Below, in pieces: positions 43,712 to 53,789 of a DNA stretch of 64,000 bases. The stretch is from Flavobacterium sp. LC2016-01. GTDB taxonomy: Bacteria > Bacteroidota > Bacteroidia > Flavobacteriales > Flavobacteriaceae. The stretch is taken from assembly GCF_009711135.1 (NCBI RefSeq), contig NZ_WMIC01000006.1, positions 124,001 through 188,000 on the forward strand. Reading direction: 5' to 3'. A model generated the notes under the pieces. That model was not told the origin of the DNA and searched no databases. It saw only the letters and a list, made by a program, of their open reading frames with translations. Position 1 is the stretch's first letter. Every line of letters begins with the position of its first letter. The position numbers and the translations under genes were made by a program.

Positions 43712-45514
43712 CTATGAGTTTGTAGAATTCTCGCCAGAATGATTATTAATATTTCCTTTACTATTCTGAATATGATTTTCTTGCGAAAGTGATTCTATTT
43801 TTCCTGAAGCATTTCTAGAAATGTCCTTTGCATCTGCTGAATAACTATCACTTGCTACTTTAGTGATATTTTTAGCAATTAAAAGATAGTCTGCACCCGC
43901 ATTTTGCAAAATCATAGCATTGGCATTTTGCGAAATGTCAACTCCAGCACTTTCACTTATATTCATACCCGCACTTGAAGTAATATTTTGAGAAGCATTC
44001 ATAATAATATCAGTCGCTGTCATAGTAATTACTTTCGGAGCTGTAATATTTATGTTTCCTCCAATGGTATCTAAATGTATTTCATTACCAATTTTATCTG
44101 TAATGATGATACTCTCATCTTCGGTGAATTTAATAATGTGACCACTTCGGGTATGAATGGCCTTAATGTCATTTTTTGGAGTGTTGTAACCTGATGATTC
44201 CTGACCATTATAATGCGCTCCCATTACATAAGGGCACTGTGCATTTCCACCTTCAAAATCAACCAAAACTTCCTCATCAATTTCAGGTATAAAATAAAAT
44301 CCTTTTCCGGCTCCGGTATGTGGCTGGATCATTCTCATCCACTGGCTTTTGGTGCTTCCTGATGCCCAGTAGAATTCTACTCTTACGCGCCCGAGTCCTT
44401 CTGGATCGTTGTTGTCTTTTATTTTTGCTGGCTGGGTTTCTGCTTTGGCAAAAACTTTTGTATCTGTATAATGCGGAGCCGAGACATCGGCAGGAATGGC
44501 TTTGAATTCACAGGTATAATTTCCGTGTACTTCGGAGTGGTGTATGGCTTCGATGCAAATAAGTTGATGCTCGACGGTCTGGTTAATGATTGTAAATATC
44601 TGCCCGAGTCCTATTGGGAAGTATGAAATTCCGCTGTAATACACGCTGTTAGCATCGCTTCCTGCGGTCTGCAGTGTGACCATTTCGTCTATTTCGTCTT
44701 TGTTCTGGGCGTTGTTGGTGTAAGCTCCAATACTCAGCTCAGGCTGGGTCACAGTTCCCTGATTGAATCCTATATTTGATGCAAAGCTGTCTTTGCTTCC
44801 CGAGGAGGTTCTCTGCGACGAATTTCGGATACTGGAAGCATTATTATAATCATAACCTGCAAGCGAAATTTTATGCGCTTTCATATTGGCCTGAATCTTA
44901 AAACTGTGCAATGATGCTCCGTTGATCAGTTTTATTTTAGAGTTTTTCGTTTGTCCAAACTGCATGCGCATTCCATCAAAATAAAACCACTGGCCGTAGC
45001 GCTGTGCCAGTCTTTTGAGAAAATTGAAACTGGTTTCATTATACTGAGCGATATAATTAAACTCTTTCATATAAGTAGATCTTATCGCATCTCGCTGATA
45101 AAATTCCGTAGGGCCTTCTGACAAAATATCCAGCACAATATCATCCATTCCTCTTTCGAGATAAGTTCTGGATTTTGGCATGTCATCCAATACAATACTG
45201 TGGCTTATTCCTGTTACATGCAGACCGACTGCGCTTCCGTTTTGATCCACCGAAGACAATTCAGTTATAATGCCTTTACTCATCAGTTTGATTCCGGTAA
45301 GGCTTTTGAAAGTGAAAATCACTTCGTTTCCAAGATATTTTGTTATGGCTTTTGCCTGATCGACAGGTTTTATAACTGCCTTGCCGGTATATTGCCAGAC
45401 AAATGAAAAATAATGATGATCTGCCATTTTCTGTGACAGCTTCAAATCATAATAAATAATGTTTTGGGTAAAACCTCCAATGGTAATGTAAACTTGGTCT
45501 GAGAAATGTGCCAT
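43712..45514 (-). CDS. vgrG: VgrG-type spike protein (type VI secretion, Bacteroidota type)
   Basis: The 600-residue protein shows the Vgr layout: gp27-like base domains (about 1-330; FNYIAQYNETSFNFLKRLAQ with RYGQWFYFDG) and an OB-fold gp5-like region (DNNDPEGLGRVRVEFYW; MIQPHTGAGKGFYFIPEIDE; GGNAQCPYVMGAHYN). A C-terminal beta-helix-like tail has repeated Asn/Ala/Ser/Ile units (about 480-600; NASQNITSSAGMNISESAG). It would cap the type VI tube and carry the effector encoded next. No structural or sheath genes of the system lie in this window, so this is an orphan vgrG island. Confidence 0.9.
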   Translation of the reverse strand: MAHFSDQVYITIGGFTQNIIYYDLKLSQKMADHHYFSFVWQYTGKAVIKPVDQAKAITKYLGNEVIFTFKSLTGIKLMSKGIITELSSVDQNGSAVGLHVTGISHSIVLDDMPKSRTYLERGMDDIVLDILSEGPTEFYQRDAIRSTYMKEFNYIAQYNETSFNFLKRLAQRYGQWFYFDGMRMQFGQTKNSKIKLINGASLHSFKIQANMKAHKISLAGYDYNNASSIRNSSQRTSSGSKDSFASNIGFNQGTVTQPELSIGAYTNNAQNKDEIDEMVTLQTAGSDANSVYYSGISYFPIGLGQIFTIINQTVEHQLICIEAIHHSEVHGNYTCEFKAIPADVSAPHYTDTKVFAKAETQPAKIKDNNDPEGLGRVRVEFYWASGSTKSQWMRMIQPHTGAGKGFYFIPEIDEEVLVDFEGGNAQCPYVMGAHYNGQESSGYNTPKNDIKAIHTRSGHIIKFTEDESIIITDKIGNEIHLDTIGGNINITAPKVITMTATDIIMNASQNITSSAGMNISESAGVDISQNANAMILQNAGADYLLIAKNITKVASDSYSADAKDISRNASGKIESLSQENHIQNSKGNINNHSGENSTNS

Positions 45515-45673
45515 AGTATTTTTTGTTGGTTAGTAAATGAGTAGCATTTTCGGAAGAAATGAAAATGCTAAACGAAATCGTTTTAATAAAAATAAAAACG
45601 TAAACAAAAAACGGCAGTACCAAAAAGTTTTATTTGTGATACAATAAGGTGAAATTAAGCTTAGGCAAAAAAA

Positions 45674-45700
45674 AATGCCTCATAAAGCTATGAGGCATTT
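45674..45700. terminator. Terminator between pheT and vgrG
   Basis: AATGCCTCATA at 45674-45684 is mirrored by TATGAGGCATT at 45689-45699 over a 4-base loop. A-run on the left and T-run on the right allow use for pheT on the minus strand. Confidence 0.85.
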
Positions 45701-45721
45701 TTTATTCTATAATTTTTTACT

Positions 45722-48142
45722 CTATCTTAAACTTGCTCCAAGTTCAGTTTCAAAAGTCTGTTGTAATTTTGACATGATTTTATCAATTTGAGCATCGGTA
45801 AGCGTTTTTGTATTATCCTGAATGGTAAAACTCAATGCATACGATTTTTTTCCTTCTGGAAGTTTTTCTCCTTCATAGACATCAAACAAGTTGATATCTT
45901 TTAAAAGTGATTTTTCTGTTTGTTTTGCCAAATTAAAAATACTTTCATAAGTCGTACTCTGATCGATCAGCAAAGCTAAATCTCTGCGTACTTCTGGATA
46001 CTTTGGAATTTCAGTATATTTAATTTTTCCAGTAATGATTTTCAGTACTAAATCCCAGTTAAAATCAGCATAATAAACATCTTGTTTGATTCCGAAATGT
46101 TTCAAAATAGATTTTTTTACTACACCCATTTCAACTAAAGTATCATTGTTGTAGCAAATGGCTGTTCCTTCAGAAAAAATATCAGATTGAACCGGTGCAT
46201 TCGAAATTTTATCAATTCCTAAACGGGCTAAAACTCCTTTAACGTATCCTTTTAATAAAAAGAAATCAGTCGTTTTTTGAGGATTTGTCCAGCTTTCTTT
46301 GTTTCTGTTTCCAGAAATAAGCAAAGTCAGGTGTTTGTGTTCTTCGTATCCAGTCAGGTATTTGTGATAGCTTTTTCCGAATTCAAATAATTTTAAATCG
46401 GCATTTTTTCTATTGATATTATATGAAATAGCTTCAAGTCCTGAAAACAATAATGATTGGCGCATAGTCGACAAATCACTGCTCAAAGGATTCAGCATTG
46501 TAACATTATGTTCTTCTTTTAATGAAGCTGTAAGTTTTGCATATGCAGCAGTTGTCAAAGAGTTGGCCATCATTTCATGAAAACCTTGAGAATTCAACTG
46601 AGAAGCAATTACATTTTGTACTTTATAATCTTCTGTTCTAGGCGAGTTTGCTACAGTTGCATTGAATTTTTTAGAAAAATTAATGTTGTTGTAACCGTAA
46701 ACACGTAAAATTTCTTCGATTACATCAATTTCGCGCTGTACGTCAACACGGTAAGCAGGGATTGTTAGTCCTAAACCAGAATCAGAAACACTATTAACTT
46801 TAATGTCTAAAGAAACTAATATTTTTTTGATCGTATCTTTCGGAATTTCCTGTCCAATGATTTTCGAAACGTGACTGAAATTCAGTAAAACAGAGAAATC
46901 TTCCACTTTTTTAGGATACACTTCCACAACATCTGAAGTAATTTTTCCACCGGCAACTTCCTGAATTAAAAGTGCTGCACGTTTCAAAGCATATTCAGTA
47001 ATTGTTGGGTCAATTCCTCTTTCAAATCTAAAAGAAGCATCAGTGTTCAAGTTATGTCTTTTCGCAGTTTTACGAATAGTTACAGCATCAAAATAAGCAC
47101 TTTCTAAAAAGATAGAAGTTGTTCCGTCTGTAACTCCCGATTTTTTTCCTCCAAAAACACCAGCAATACATAACGGACCTTTTTCATCACAGATCATTAA
47201 ATCTTCTGCATGCAATGTTCTTTCAACATCGTCTAAAGTAATGAATTTAGTTCCTTCTGGAAGTGTTTTCACAATTACTTTTCCGTTGATTTTTGCTGCG
47301 TCAAAAGCGTGTAAAGGCTGTCCTAATTCATGCAGAACATAATTAGTAACATCGACAATATTATTTTTTGGAGTCAATCCAATTGCTTTCAATCGATCCT
47401 GAAGCCAAGATGGTGATTCTTGAACTGTAATTCCAGAAATAGTTACACCACAATACCTTGGTGCTAAATGGGAGTCTTCAACATTAACGTCGATTTTTAA
47501 CGTACGCATATCAACTCTAAAATTGCTTACAGAAGGCGTAATCAATTCTACATTTACGCCACGCTGTAACATTCCAGCTCTCAAATCACGAGCAGTTCCA
47601 AAATGACTCATCGCATCGGCACGATTTGGAGTTAATCCAATTTCGAAAACTTCATCATTTGCAATTTTAAAAACTTCAGCCGCTGGAGTACCAGGTTCTA
47701 AAGTTTCATCAAGAACCATAATTCCTTCATGACTTGTTCCTAATCCTAATTCATCTTCGGCACAAATCATTCCGTGGCTTTCCTGTCCGCGAATTTTTCC
47801 TTTTTTAATCGTAAATTCTGCTCCATCTTTATCATATAAAATGGTTCCAATAGTAGCAACAGGAACTTTTTGACCCGCTTCAACATTTGCCGCACCGCAA
47901 ACAATCTGTACAGGAGCTTCTAAACCAATATTTACAGTTGTAACTTTTAATCTGTCAGCATCTGGGTGTTTTTCGCAGGTAAGAACGTGACCTACAACAA
48001 CTCCTTCCAATCCACCTTTTATAGATTGGTATTTTTCAACCACTTCAACTTCCAGGCCTAAATCTGTCAGTAATTCTGAAGTCTGTTCTGAAGTCCAGTC
48101 TGTTTTAATAAATTGTTTTAGCCAGTTGTAAGATATTTTCAT
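45722..48142 (-). CDS. pheT: Phenylalanine-tRNA ligase beta subunit
   Basis: The 806-residue protein is full length and has the normal domain order. The N-terminal part begins MKISYNWLKQFI. The tRNA-binding OB domain covers about 43-155 (VVVGHVLTCEKHPDADRLKV). The B3/B4 editing region includes GVFGGKKSGV, the B5 domain follows, then a catalytic-like core, and the FDX-ACB domain closes the protein (about 710-806; YPEVRRDLALLIDQ). It forms the heterotetramer with PheS; pheS is not adjacent. Confidence 0.96.
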   Translation of the reverse strand: MKISYNWLKQFIKTDWTSEQTSELLTDLGLEVEVVEKYQSIKGGLEGVVVGHVLTCEKHPDADRLKVTTVNIGLEAPVQIVCGAANVEAGQKVPVATIGTILYDKDGAEFTIKKGKIRGQESHGMICAEDELGLGTSHEGIMVLDETLEPGTPAAEVFKIANDEVFEIGLTPNRADAMSHFGTARDLRAGMLQRGVNVELITPSVSNFRVDMRTLKIDVNVEDSHLAPRYCGVTISGITVQESPSWLQDRLKAIGLTPKNNIVDVTNYVLHELGQPLHAFDAAKINGKVIVKTLPEGTKFITLDDVERTLHAEDLMICDEKGPLCIAGVFGGKKSGVTDGTTSIFLESAYFDAVTIRKTAKRHNLNTDASFRFERGIDPTITEYALKRAALLIQEVAGGKITSDVVEVYPKKVEDFSVLLNFSHVSKIIGQEIPKDTIKKILVSLDIKVNSVSDSGLGLTIPAYRVDVQREIDVIEEILRVYGYNNINFSKKFNATVANSPRTEDYKVQNVIASQLNSQGFHEMMANSLTTAAYAKLTASLKEEHNVTMLNPLSSDLSTMRQSLLFSGLEAISYNINRKNADLKLFEFGKSYHKYLTGYEEHKHLTLLISGNRNKESWTNPQKTTDFFLLKGYVKGVLARLGIDKISNAPVQSDIFSEGTAICYNNDTLVEMGVVKKSILKHFGIKQDVYYADFNWDLVLKIITGKIKYTEIPKYPEVRRDLALLIDQSTTYESIFNLAKQTEKSLLKDINLFDVYEGEKLPEGKKSYALSFTIQDNTKTLTDAQIDKIMSKLQQTFETELGASLR

Positions 48143-48322
48143 GTTATTTTATTATTCTTATATGAGGATGTAAATATAAGGATTGATCAGCGGAGTTGGA
48201 AACAATTTTTTTGTTTTTTGACTGAAAAATATCCCGTTTATCGGAATTTGCGCCCGAAATATTGAATGAAAAGTTTGGTATTTACTTTATTCAGAATCTT
48301 TTATGAATTTGAAGAAAGAATA

Positions 48323-49186
48323 TTAAATCAATTCTTCAACATGTTTTTTAATGTTTTCTGAAATCTTTTTGATTGGTAAATCATTTTCATCATCACCAAA
48401 AGGATCTTCAATTTCTTCGGCAATTAATTCCAAACTTGCCAAAACATAAAAAATAAAAACAACTACAGGAACTACATAATAGCCTAGACTTAAAGAATAG
48501 CCGAAAGGCAAAGTCATGATGTAAAAGAAGATAAACTTTTTTATAAAAGCACTGTAAGAGTAGGGAATAGGCGTGTTTTTGATTCGTTCGCAGGCTCCGC
48601 AAATATCGGTAAAAGCAACTAATTCGGCATTTAAGATGATAAGCTGGTCGCCTGTTATTTTTTTTGAATCGTATAAATCATTGATTTTATGAAACATCAT
48701 TCGTTTCACCTGATTTGGTTTGTGTTTATGATGGTCCAATTCTAAATCAACATCTTCAAAAAGCTGTTTTGCCGTCTCAGAATTATTTAAATGTTTGTAT
48801 AAAATGGAGGCATAACCCGGAATAAATTTTCTAAAAAACTTTCGGTCATTTTCATCTTTTAAAATAGCCGAAAGTTTTATAGCAAAATTACGGCTGTTGT
48901 TGACCAAACCGCCCCATAATTTTCTGGCTTCCCACCAGCGGTCGTATGCAGTATTTGTTCTAAAAACTAATAAAAGTGAAATCACAAAACCCAATATTCC
49001 GTGCATTACAGGAATGTTTTTAAGGTAATGATTTTCATCTATTCCAAAATAAATCACTTCAACATAACCAACAATGGCCGCATAAATACCGATGCCAATC
49101 ATTACAGGAAATAATTGCCTGATAGTGTCTGATTTATGAAAATGAAAGATAAATGTAAACCACTCTTTAGGATTGTATGCAATCAT
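48323..49186 (-). CDS. Bestrophin-family (YneE-like) membrane channel protein
   Basis: The 287-residue protein has membrane segments near 20-45, 60-80 and 205-260. The conserved bestrophin text includes LLVFRTNTAYDRWWEARKLWGGLVNNSRN (about 76-104) and CGACERIKNTPIPYSYSAFI. Bacterial homologues form pentameric ion channels in the inner membrane. It stands between pheT and the efflux operon with no clear link to either. Confidence 0.9.
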   Translation of the reverse strand: MIAYNPKEWFTFIFHFHKSDTIRQLFPVMIGIGIYAAIVGYVEVIYFGIDENHYLKNIPVMHGILGFVISLLLVFRTNTAYDRWWEARKLWGGLVNNSRNFAIKLSAILKDENDRKFFRKFIPGYASILYKHLNNSETAKQLFEDVDLELDHHKHKPNQVKRMMFHKINDLYDSKKITGDQLIILNAELVAFTDICGACERIKNTPIPYSYSAFIKKFIFFYIMTLPFGYSLSLGYYVVPVVVFIFYVLASLELIAEEIEDPFGDDENDLPIKKISENIKKHVEELI

Positions 49187-49215
49187 TTTTTACTAATTTT
49201 TGAAACAAATTTAGT

Positions 49216-50526
49216 TTAAAAATTAATATTTCCTGCTAATTCTCTTAAAGCAATTTCAGATAATTTTGCCTGATATTGAGCATTGCTGTAACGCACTTTA
49301 GCATTTACATAGTTCAATTGAGCGGTTCTGAAATCAAGTGTTGTGATGGTTCCAATTCTGAATTTATCTAAAGTAATATCTAAATTTTGTTTAGCAATCG
49401 TTACGTTATCTTCTTCCAAATCAATTAACCCTAAGTTTGTTTGGTAGGTTTGAAATGCAGTGCTCAGCTGTGTATCTAAAATCATATTTTGCTGATCAAT
49501 AGCAATCTGAGAATTTTCGATTTCTATTTTTGCTACTTTTTCATTTCGATGCTGATTTAAACCATCAAACAAATTAAGTCGTGCATTAAAACCATAATTA
49601 AAACCTTTTGAAGAAGACTGACTCGTAAAACCTAAACTTGATTGATTTTCAGAAAAATTATAACCAGAAGTTAAATTTACAACCGGATAACGGTCGGCTT
49701 TTACTTGCTTAAGCTGCAGTTCGGCAATGCGTTTATTAATAATTTGAGCTTCTACAGCAGGATTTTGCTTGTGTGCCAAATCCGATAGTTCGGCAAAATT
49801 CATAGCGTTATCAACTGTAACTAAATCAGTTACTGTGAAATCAATTTTAGGATCACGCGCCAAATATTGGTTTAGCAGAATTTTAGCATTTGCATAAGTT
49901 TCTTTTTGACGCAATAAAGCAACCTGATCTGAATTTAAATCAACTTGAGCGTTTAAAACTTCTAATTTTGAAGCTTTTCCAATGCTGAATCGATTTTGTG
50001 CCAATGTCAATCGCTGTTTAGAAATTACGATTGTTGTATCTAAAGCAGCCAATTGGTGCTGTTGCTGTACAAGATCGTAGTAAGCTGAATTTACCTGAAC
50101 AATTTTGAGTAAAACAGTTCTTCTTAATTCAGAATCTCCTAAATTTTGAAGTTCTTTTAACTGATCCAGACGCGCAAACATTTTCATTCCGTCAAAAACA
50201 GTCCAATTTAGGCCAACTCCATAAGTTAAGGTGTTGTTTTTAGCATTGTTTAAAGAAGTTGAAGTTCCGTCTTGACGTGTTTGTGATGAATTGGTAACAC
50301 TGTTGTTGTCATTTACTGTAGCTGCAACCGTTGGCAGTAATCCAGCATTTCCAACCGTAACATTTGTTTCGCTTATTTTTGAATTATTTTTTGCGATTCT
50401 AATTTCAAAATTGTTTTCTAAGGCGATTCTTGTTGCATCTTCAATCGTCAGAACTCCTTGTGCATTTGTTTTTACAATGCAGAAGAAGAGGATTATCAAA
50501 GTGCAGTATATATTTTTAATATTCAT
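49216..50526 (-). CDS. TolC-family outer-membrane efflux protein
   Basis: I start at the ATG at 50526, which gives a signal peptide (NIYCTLIILFFCIVKTNAQ); the longer frame adds 17 residues ahead of it. The 436-residue protein has two repeated OEP domains: LTIEDATRIALENNFEIRIA first and FAELSDLAHKQNPAVEAQII second. The coiled coils are typical of the TolC tunnel. It is the third gene of the RND operon, 64 bp after the pump gene, and supplies the outer-membrane channel. Confidence 0.92.
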   Translation of the reverse strand: MNIKNIYCTLIILFFCIVKTNAQGVLTIEDATRIALENNFEIRIAKNNSKISETNVTVGNAGLLPTVAATVNDNNSVTNSSQTRQDGTSTSLNNAKNNTLTYGVGLNWTVFDGMKMFARLDQLKELQNLGDSELRRTVLLKIVQVNSAYYDLVQQQHQLAALDTTIVISKQRLTLAQNRFSIGKASKLEVLNAQVDLNSDQVALLRQKETYANAKILLNQYLARDPKIDFTVTDLVTVDNAMNFAELSDLAHKQNPAVEAQIINKRIAELQLKQVKADRYPVVNLTSGYNFSENQSSLGFTSQSSSKGFNYGFNARLNLFDGLNQHRNEKVAKIEIENSQIAIDQQNMILDTQLSTAFQTYQTNLGLIDLEEDNVTIAKQNLDITLDKFRIGTITTLDFRTAQLNYVNAKVRYSNAQYQAKLSEIALRELAGNINF

Positions 50527-50590
50527 GTTTATATTCTTTTGCAAGAAATCATGAATTTTACACAAAGTAAAATTCATGATTTTTGAATTG

Positions 50591-53500
50591 CTATTTTATA
50601 TTTTCTTTTTCGTATTCGTCGATATGATCAAACTCTGGATAATGTTTTCTGGCTTTAGACCACATTAAATAAATCGCAGGAATTACAAAAAGTGTCAAAG
50701 CAAGAGAGAAAATAGTTCCTCCAACAATTACAACTCCCATTCCGATTCTACTTGTTGAAGCGGCTCCAAGCGACATTGCAATTGGCAGAGCTCCTAATGC
50801 AATCGCTAAACTGGTCATTAAAATTGGACGCAAACGCGCTTCTGATGCTTCTAGAATAGCTTCTAATTTTGGTTTTCCTTGTTCACGAAGCTGATTGGCA
50901 AATTCGACAATTAAAATACCATTTTTAGTAACTAATCCGATAAGCATTACGGTTCCAATCTGGCTGAAAATATTCCATGTTTGATTGAAAAGCCATAACG
51001 AAAATAATGCTCCGGCAACCGCCATTGGAACTGTTAAAATAATAATCAATGGATCAATAAAACTCTCAAATTGCGCCGCTAGAATCAAAAAGATTAAAAG
51101 CAAAGCTAATCCAAAGGCGAAGGAAGTATTAGAACTACTTTCTACGAAATCTCGTGATTCTCCACTCAAATCGGTTGTGAAACTTTCGTCTAAAACTTTC
51201 GCTTTAATTCGGTCCATCTCCTCAATACCGTCGCTGATACTTTTTCCTGGTGCTAAACCTGCAGAAACAGTAGCCGACATATAACGGTTATTGTGATACA
51301 ATTGCGGTGGATTACTTTGTTCTTCAACATTTACAACGTTGTCCATCTGGATTAATTGACCTTTGTTATTTTTAACGAACATTGAAGTTAAATCCAATGG
51401 TTTTGAACGGTCTTTTTGATCAAATTGACCAATAACCTGATATTGTTTTCCGTTTTTAATGAAATAACCAAAACGTTGTCCGCTCAAAGAAAGCTGTAAA
51501 GTTTGTGCGATATCTAAAATCGAAATTCCTAAGCTTTCTGCTTTTTCACGGTCAATACTTACGTTGATTTCAGGTTTATTAAATTTCAAATTCACATCGG
51601 TAGTAGAAAAAACATCGCTTTTACCAACTTCTTCCATGAAAACTGGAATTTTAGCTCTTAATTTTTCAAAGTTTGGAGCCTGAATAATATACTGAATCGG
51701 CAAACCTCCACGTCTATTAACGGCAATTGTAGGCTGTTGTGTTACAGCAGTTTTAGCACTTGGATATTGTTTTGTCCACTTGGTTAATTTATCAGCAATT
51801 TCTTTTTGAGATACTTTTCGGTCTTCAACATCTTTAAGAGCAAGTCTAATCATTCCCGAGTTTACTGAATTTGAACTGAATCCAGGTGACGTAATAACCA
51901 AACTTACTTTTTTCTCTGGAATTGAGTCGTCGATAACTTTGGAAATTTCCTGCATAAAACGATCTGTATATTCGTATGAAGATCCTTCTGGAGTAGTCAT
52001 ACGCAACGTTACGGCACCACGATCATCATACGGTGCAGTTTCTTTTGGAAGAATTGTAAAGAACAAGTAAATCAATCCAAAACAAACAATTAAAATTGGA
52101 AAACTGATCCATTTTTTATGCATGAACTTCTCTAAAGCTTCGGCATAAGTGCTGTTCATTTTTTCAAAAAACGGCTCTGTTTTAATATAGAATTTTGATT
52201 TTTTCTGTTCGCCGCCTTTCATTAAATAAGCATTTAACATTGGCGTCAATGTTAATGAAACGAAAGCCGAAATTAATACTGCGGCACCAATTACTACACC
52301 AAATTCCCTAAAGAGTCGGCCTACGAAACCTTCTAAGAAAATTACAGGCAGGAATACCGCTGCTAAAGTTATGGAGATCGAAATTACGGCATAGAAAATT
52401 TCATTTGAACCTTTAATTGCTGCTTCAATAGGGGACATTCCTTCTTCAACTTTTTTGAAGATATTTTCCGTAACTACAATTCCATCGTCAACTACTAAAC
52501 CTGTTGCAAGTACAATTGCTAATAAAGTCAATACGTTGATGGAGAATCCAAAAAGCCACATAATAAAAAACGTAGCAATTAACGAAACAGGAATATCAAT
52601 TAAAGGCCTGAACGCAATTGCCCAGTCTCTAAAAAATAAATAGATAATGATGATTACCAGAATTATAGAGATTCCAAGTGTTTCAGCAACTTCCATTACT
52701 GATTTCTTTACGAAAATAGTATTATCAAGCGCAATATTCAGTTTTATATCTTTTGGAAGGTCTTTTTTTAGTGCTTCATATTTTTTATAAAATTCTTTTG
52801 AAATATCCAGATAATTTGCTCCAGGCATCGGTACGATAGCCAAACCAATCATTGGAAGACCAGATTGACTTAATTTTGTTTCTAAATTTTCAGGGCCTAA
52901 TGATGCAAGGCCAACATCGCTGAAACGAACAATTTTATCTCCGTCAGTACGAATAATAATATTGTTGAATTCTTCAGGTTTTGATAAATTTCCAACCGTT
53001 TTTACAGTAAGTTCTGTGTTATTACCAGTTAATTTTCCTGAAGGAAGCTCCACATTCTGAGCATTTAAAGCAGTGCGGACTTCTGCAACGGTACAGCCAT
53101 ATGCAGCAAGCTTTACAGGATCAATCCATAAACGCATTGCATAACGTTTTTGTCCCCAAATTTGCACGCCACTCACGCCCGGAATAGTTTCTAAACGCTG
53201 CGAAATTACATTTTCGGCATAATCACTTAATTCAAGAGAATTTCGAGAGTCACTTTGTACCGTCATCGAAATGATAGCATCACTGTCAGCATCGGCTTTA
53301 GATACAACTGGAGGCGCATCAATATCCTGTGGTAAACTTCTGATTGCTTGAGAAACTTTGTCACGAACATCATTCGCAGCTTCTTCCAAGTCTTTATCTA
53401 AATTAAACTCGATCGTAATATTACTGCTTCCTTGGTTACTAGATGAAGTAATATTTCTAATTCCGTCAATCGCGTTTACTGCTTTTTCAAGAGGTTCTGT

Positions 53501-53689
53501 AATTTGTGATTCAATAATATCAGAATTGGCTCCGGTATAATTTGTTCTGATCGAAACTTGCGCCGGATCAATTGAAGGGAATTCTCGAACACCCAAAAAC
53601 GTATAACCAATGAAACCGAATAAAATAATCAAAAGATTCAGTACAATCGTTAAAACGGGTCTTCTTATGCTTGTGGTTGATAAACTCAT
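50591..53689 (-). CDS. RND efflux transporter permease (HAE1-like)
   Basis: The 1032-residue protein has the full RND plan: TM1 at the start (VLTIVLNLLIILFGFIGYTF), two large periplasmic loops, and two sets of six membrane helices. GLVVDDGIVVTENI in TM4 carries the proton-relay Asp pair, and motif QFESFIDPLIIILTVPMAV follows in the second half. It is the inner-membrane pump of a tripartite proton-driven efflux system together with the adaptor gene upstream and the TolC gene downstream. The substrate is not readable. Confidence 0.95.
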   Translation of the reverse strand: MSLSTTSIRRPVLTIVLNLLIILFGFIGYTFLGVREFPSIDPAQVSIRTNYTGANSDIIESQITEPLEKAVNAIDGIRNITSSSNQGSSNITIEFNLDKDLEEAANDVRDKVSQAIRSLPQDIDAPPVVSKADADSDAIISMTVQSDSRNSLELSDYAENVISQRLETIPGVSGVQIWGQKRYAMRLWIDPVKLAAYGCTVAEVRTALNAQNVELPSGKLTGNNTELTVKTVGNLSKPEEFNNIIIRTDGDKIVRFSDVGLASLGPENLETKLSQSGLPMIGLAIVPMPGANYLDISKEFYKKYEALKKDLPKDIKLNIALDNTIFVKKSVMEVAETLGISIILVIIIIYLFFRDWAIAFRPLIDIPVSLIATFFIMWLFGFSINVLTLLAIVLATGLVVDDGIVVTENIFKKVEEGMSPIEAAIKGSNEIFYAVISISITLAAVFLPVIFLEGFVGRLFREFGVVIGAAVLISAFVSLTLTPMLNAYLMKGGEQKKSKFYIKTEPFFEKMNSTYAEALEKFMHKKWISFPILIVCFGLIYLFFTILPKETAPYDDRGAVTLRMTTPEGSSYEYTDRFMQEISKVIDDSIPEKKVSLVITSPGFSSNSVNSGMIRLALKDVEDRKVSQKEIADKLTKWTKQYPSAKTAVTQQPTIAVNRRGGLPIQYIIQAPNFEKLRAKIPVFMEEVGKSDVFSTTDVNLKFNKPEINVSIDREKAESLGISILDIAQTLQLSLSGQRFGYFIKNGKQYQVIGQFDQKDRSKPLDLTSMFVKNNKGQLIQMDNVVNVEEQSNPPQLYHNNRYMSATVSAGLAPGKSISDGIEEMDRIKAKVLDESFTTDLSGESRDFVESSSNTSFAFGLALLLIFLILAAQFESFIDPLIIILTVPMAVAGALFSLWLFNQTWNIFSQIGTVMLIGLVTKNGILIVEFANQLREQGKPKLEAILEASEARLRPILMTSLAIALGALPIAMSLGAASTSRIGMGVVIVGGTIFSLALTLFVIPAIYLMWSKARKHYPEFDHIDEYEKENIK

Positions 53690-53789
53690 AGAGGATTTAT
53701 GTTTTTAGAGTTCATGTTTTAGATGTAGAGTGCAGGAATTTTAAAATTCATTTACTCATAACACCTAACTAAAAACTCATAACTTAAAA

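Noticed and set aside
35846..45514. One continuous prophage or contractile injection cluster
   Set aside because: No capsid, terminase, sheath, tube or baseplate genes are present, and the two halves converge on a shared terminator.
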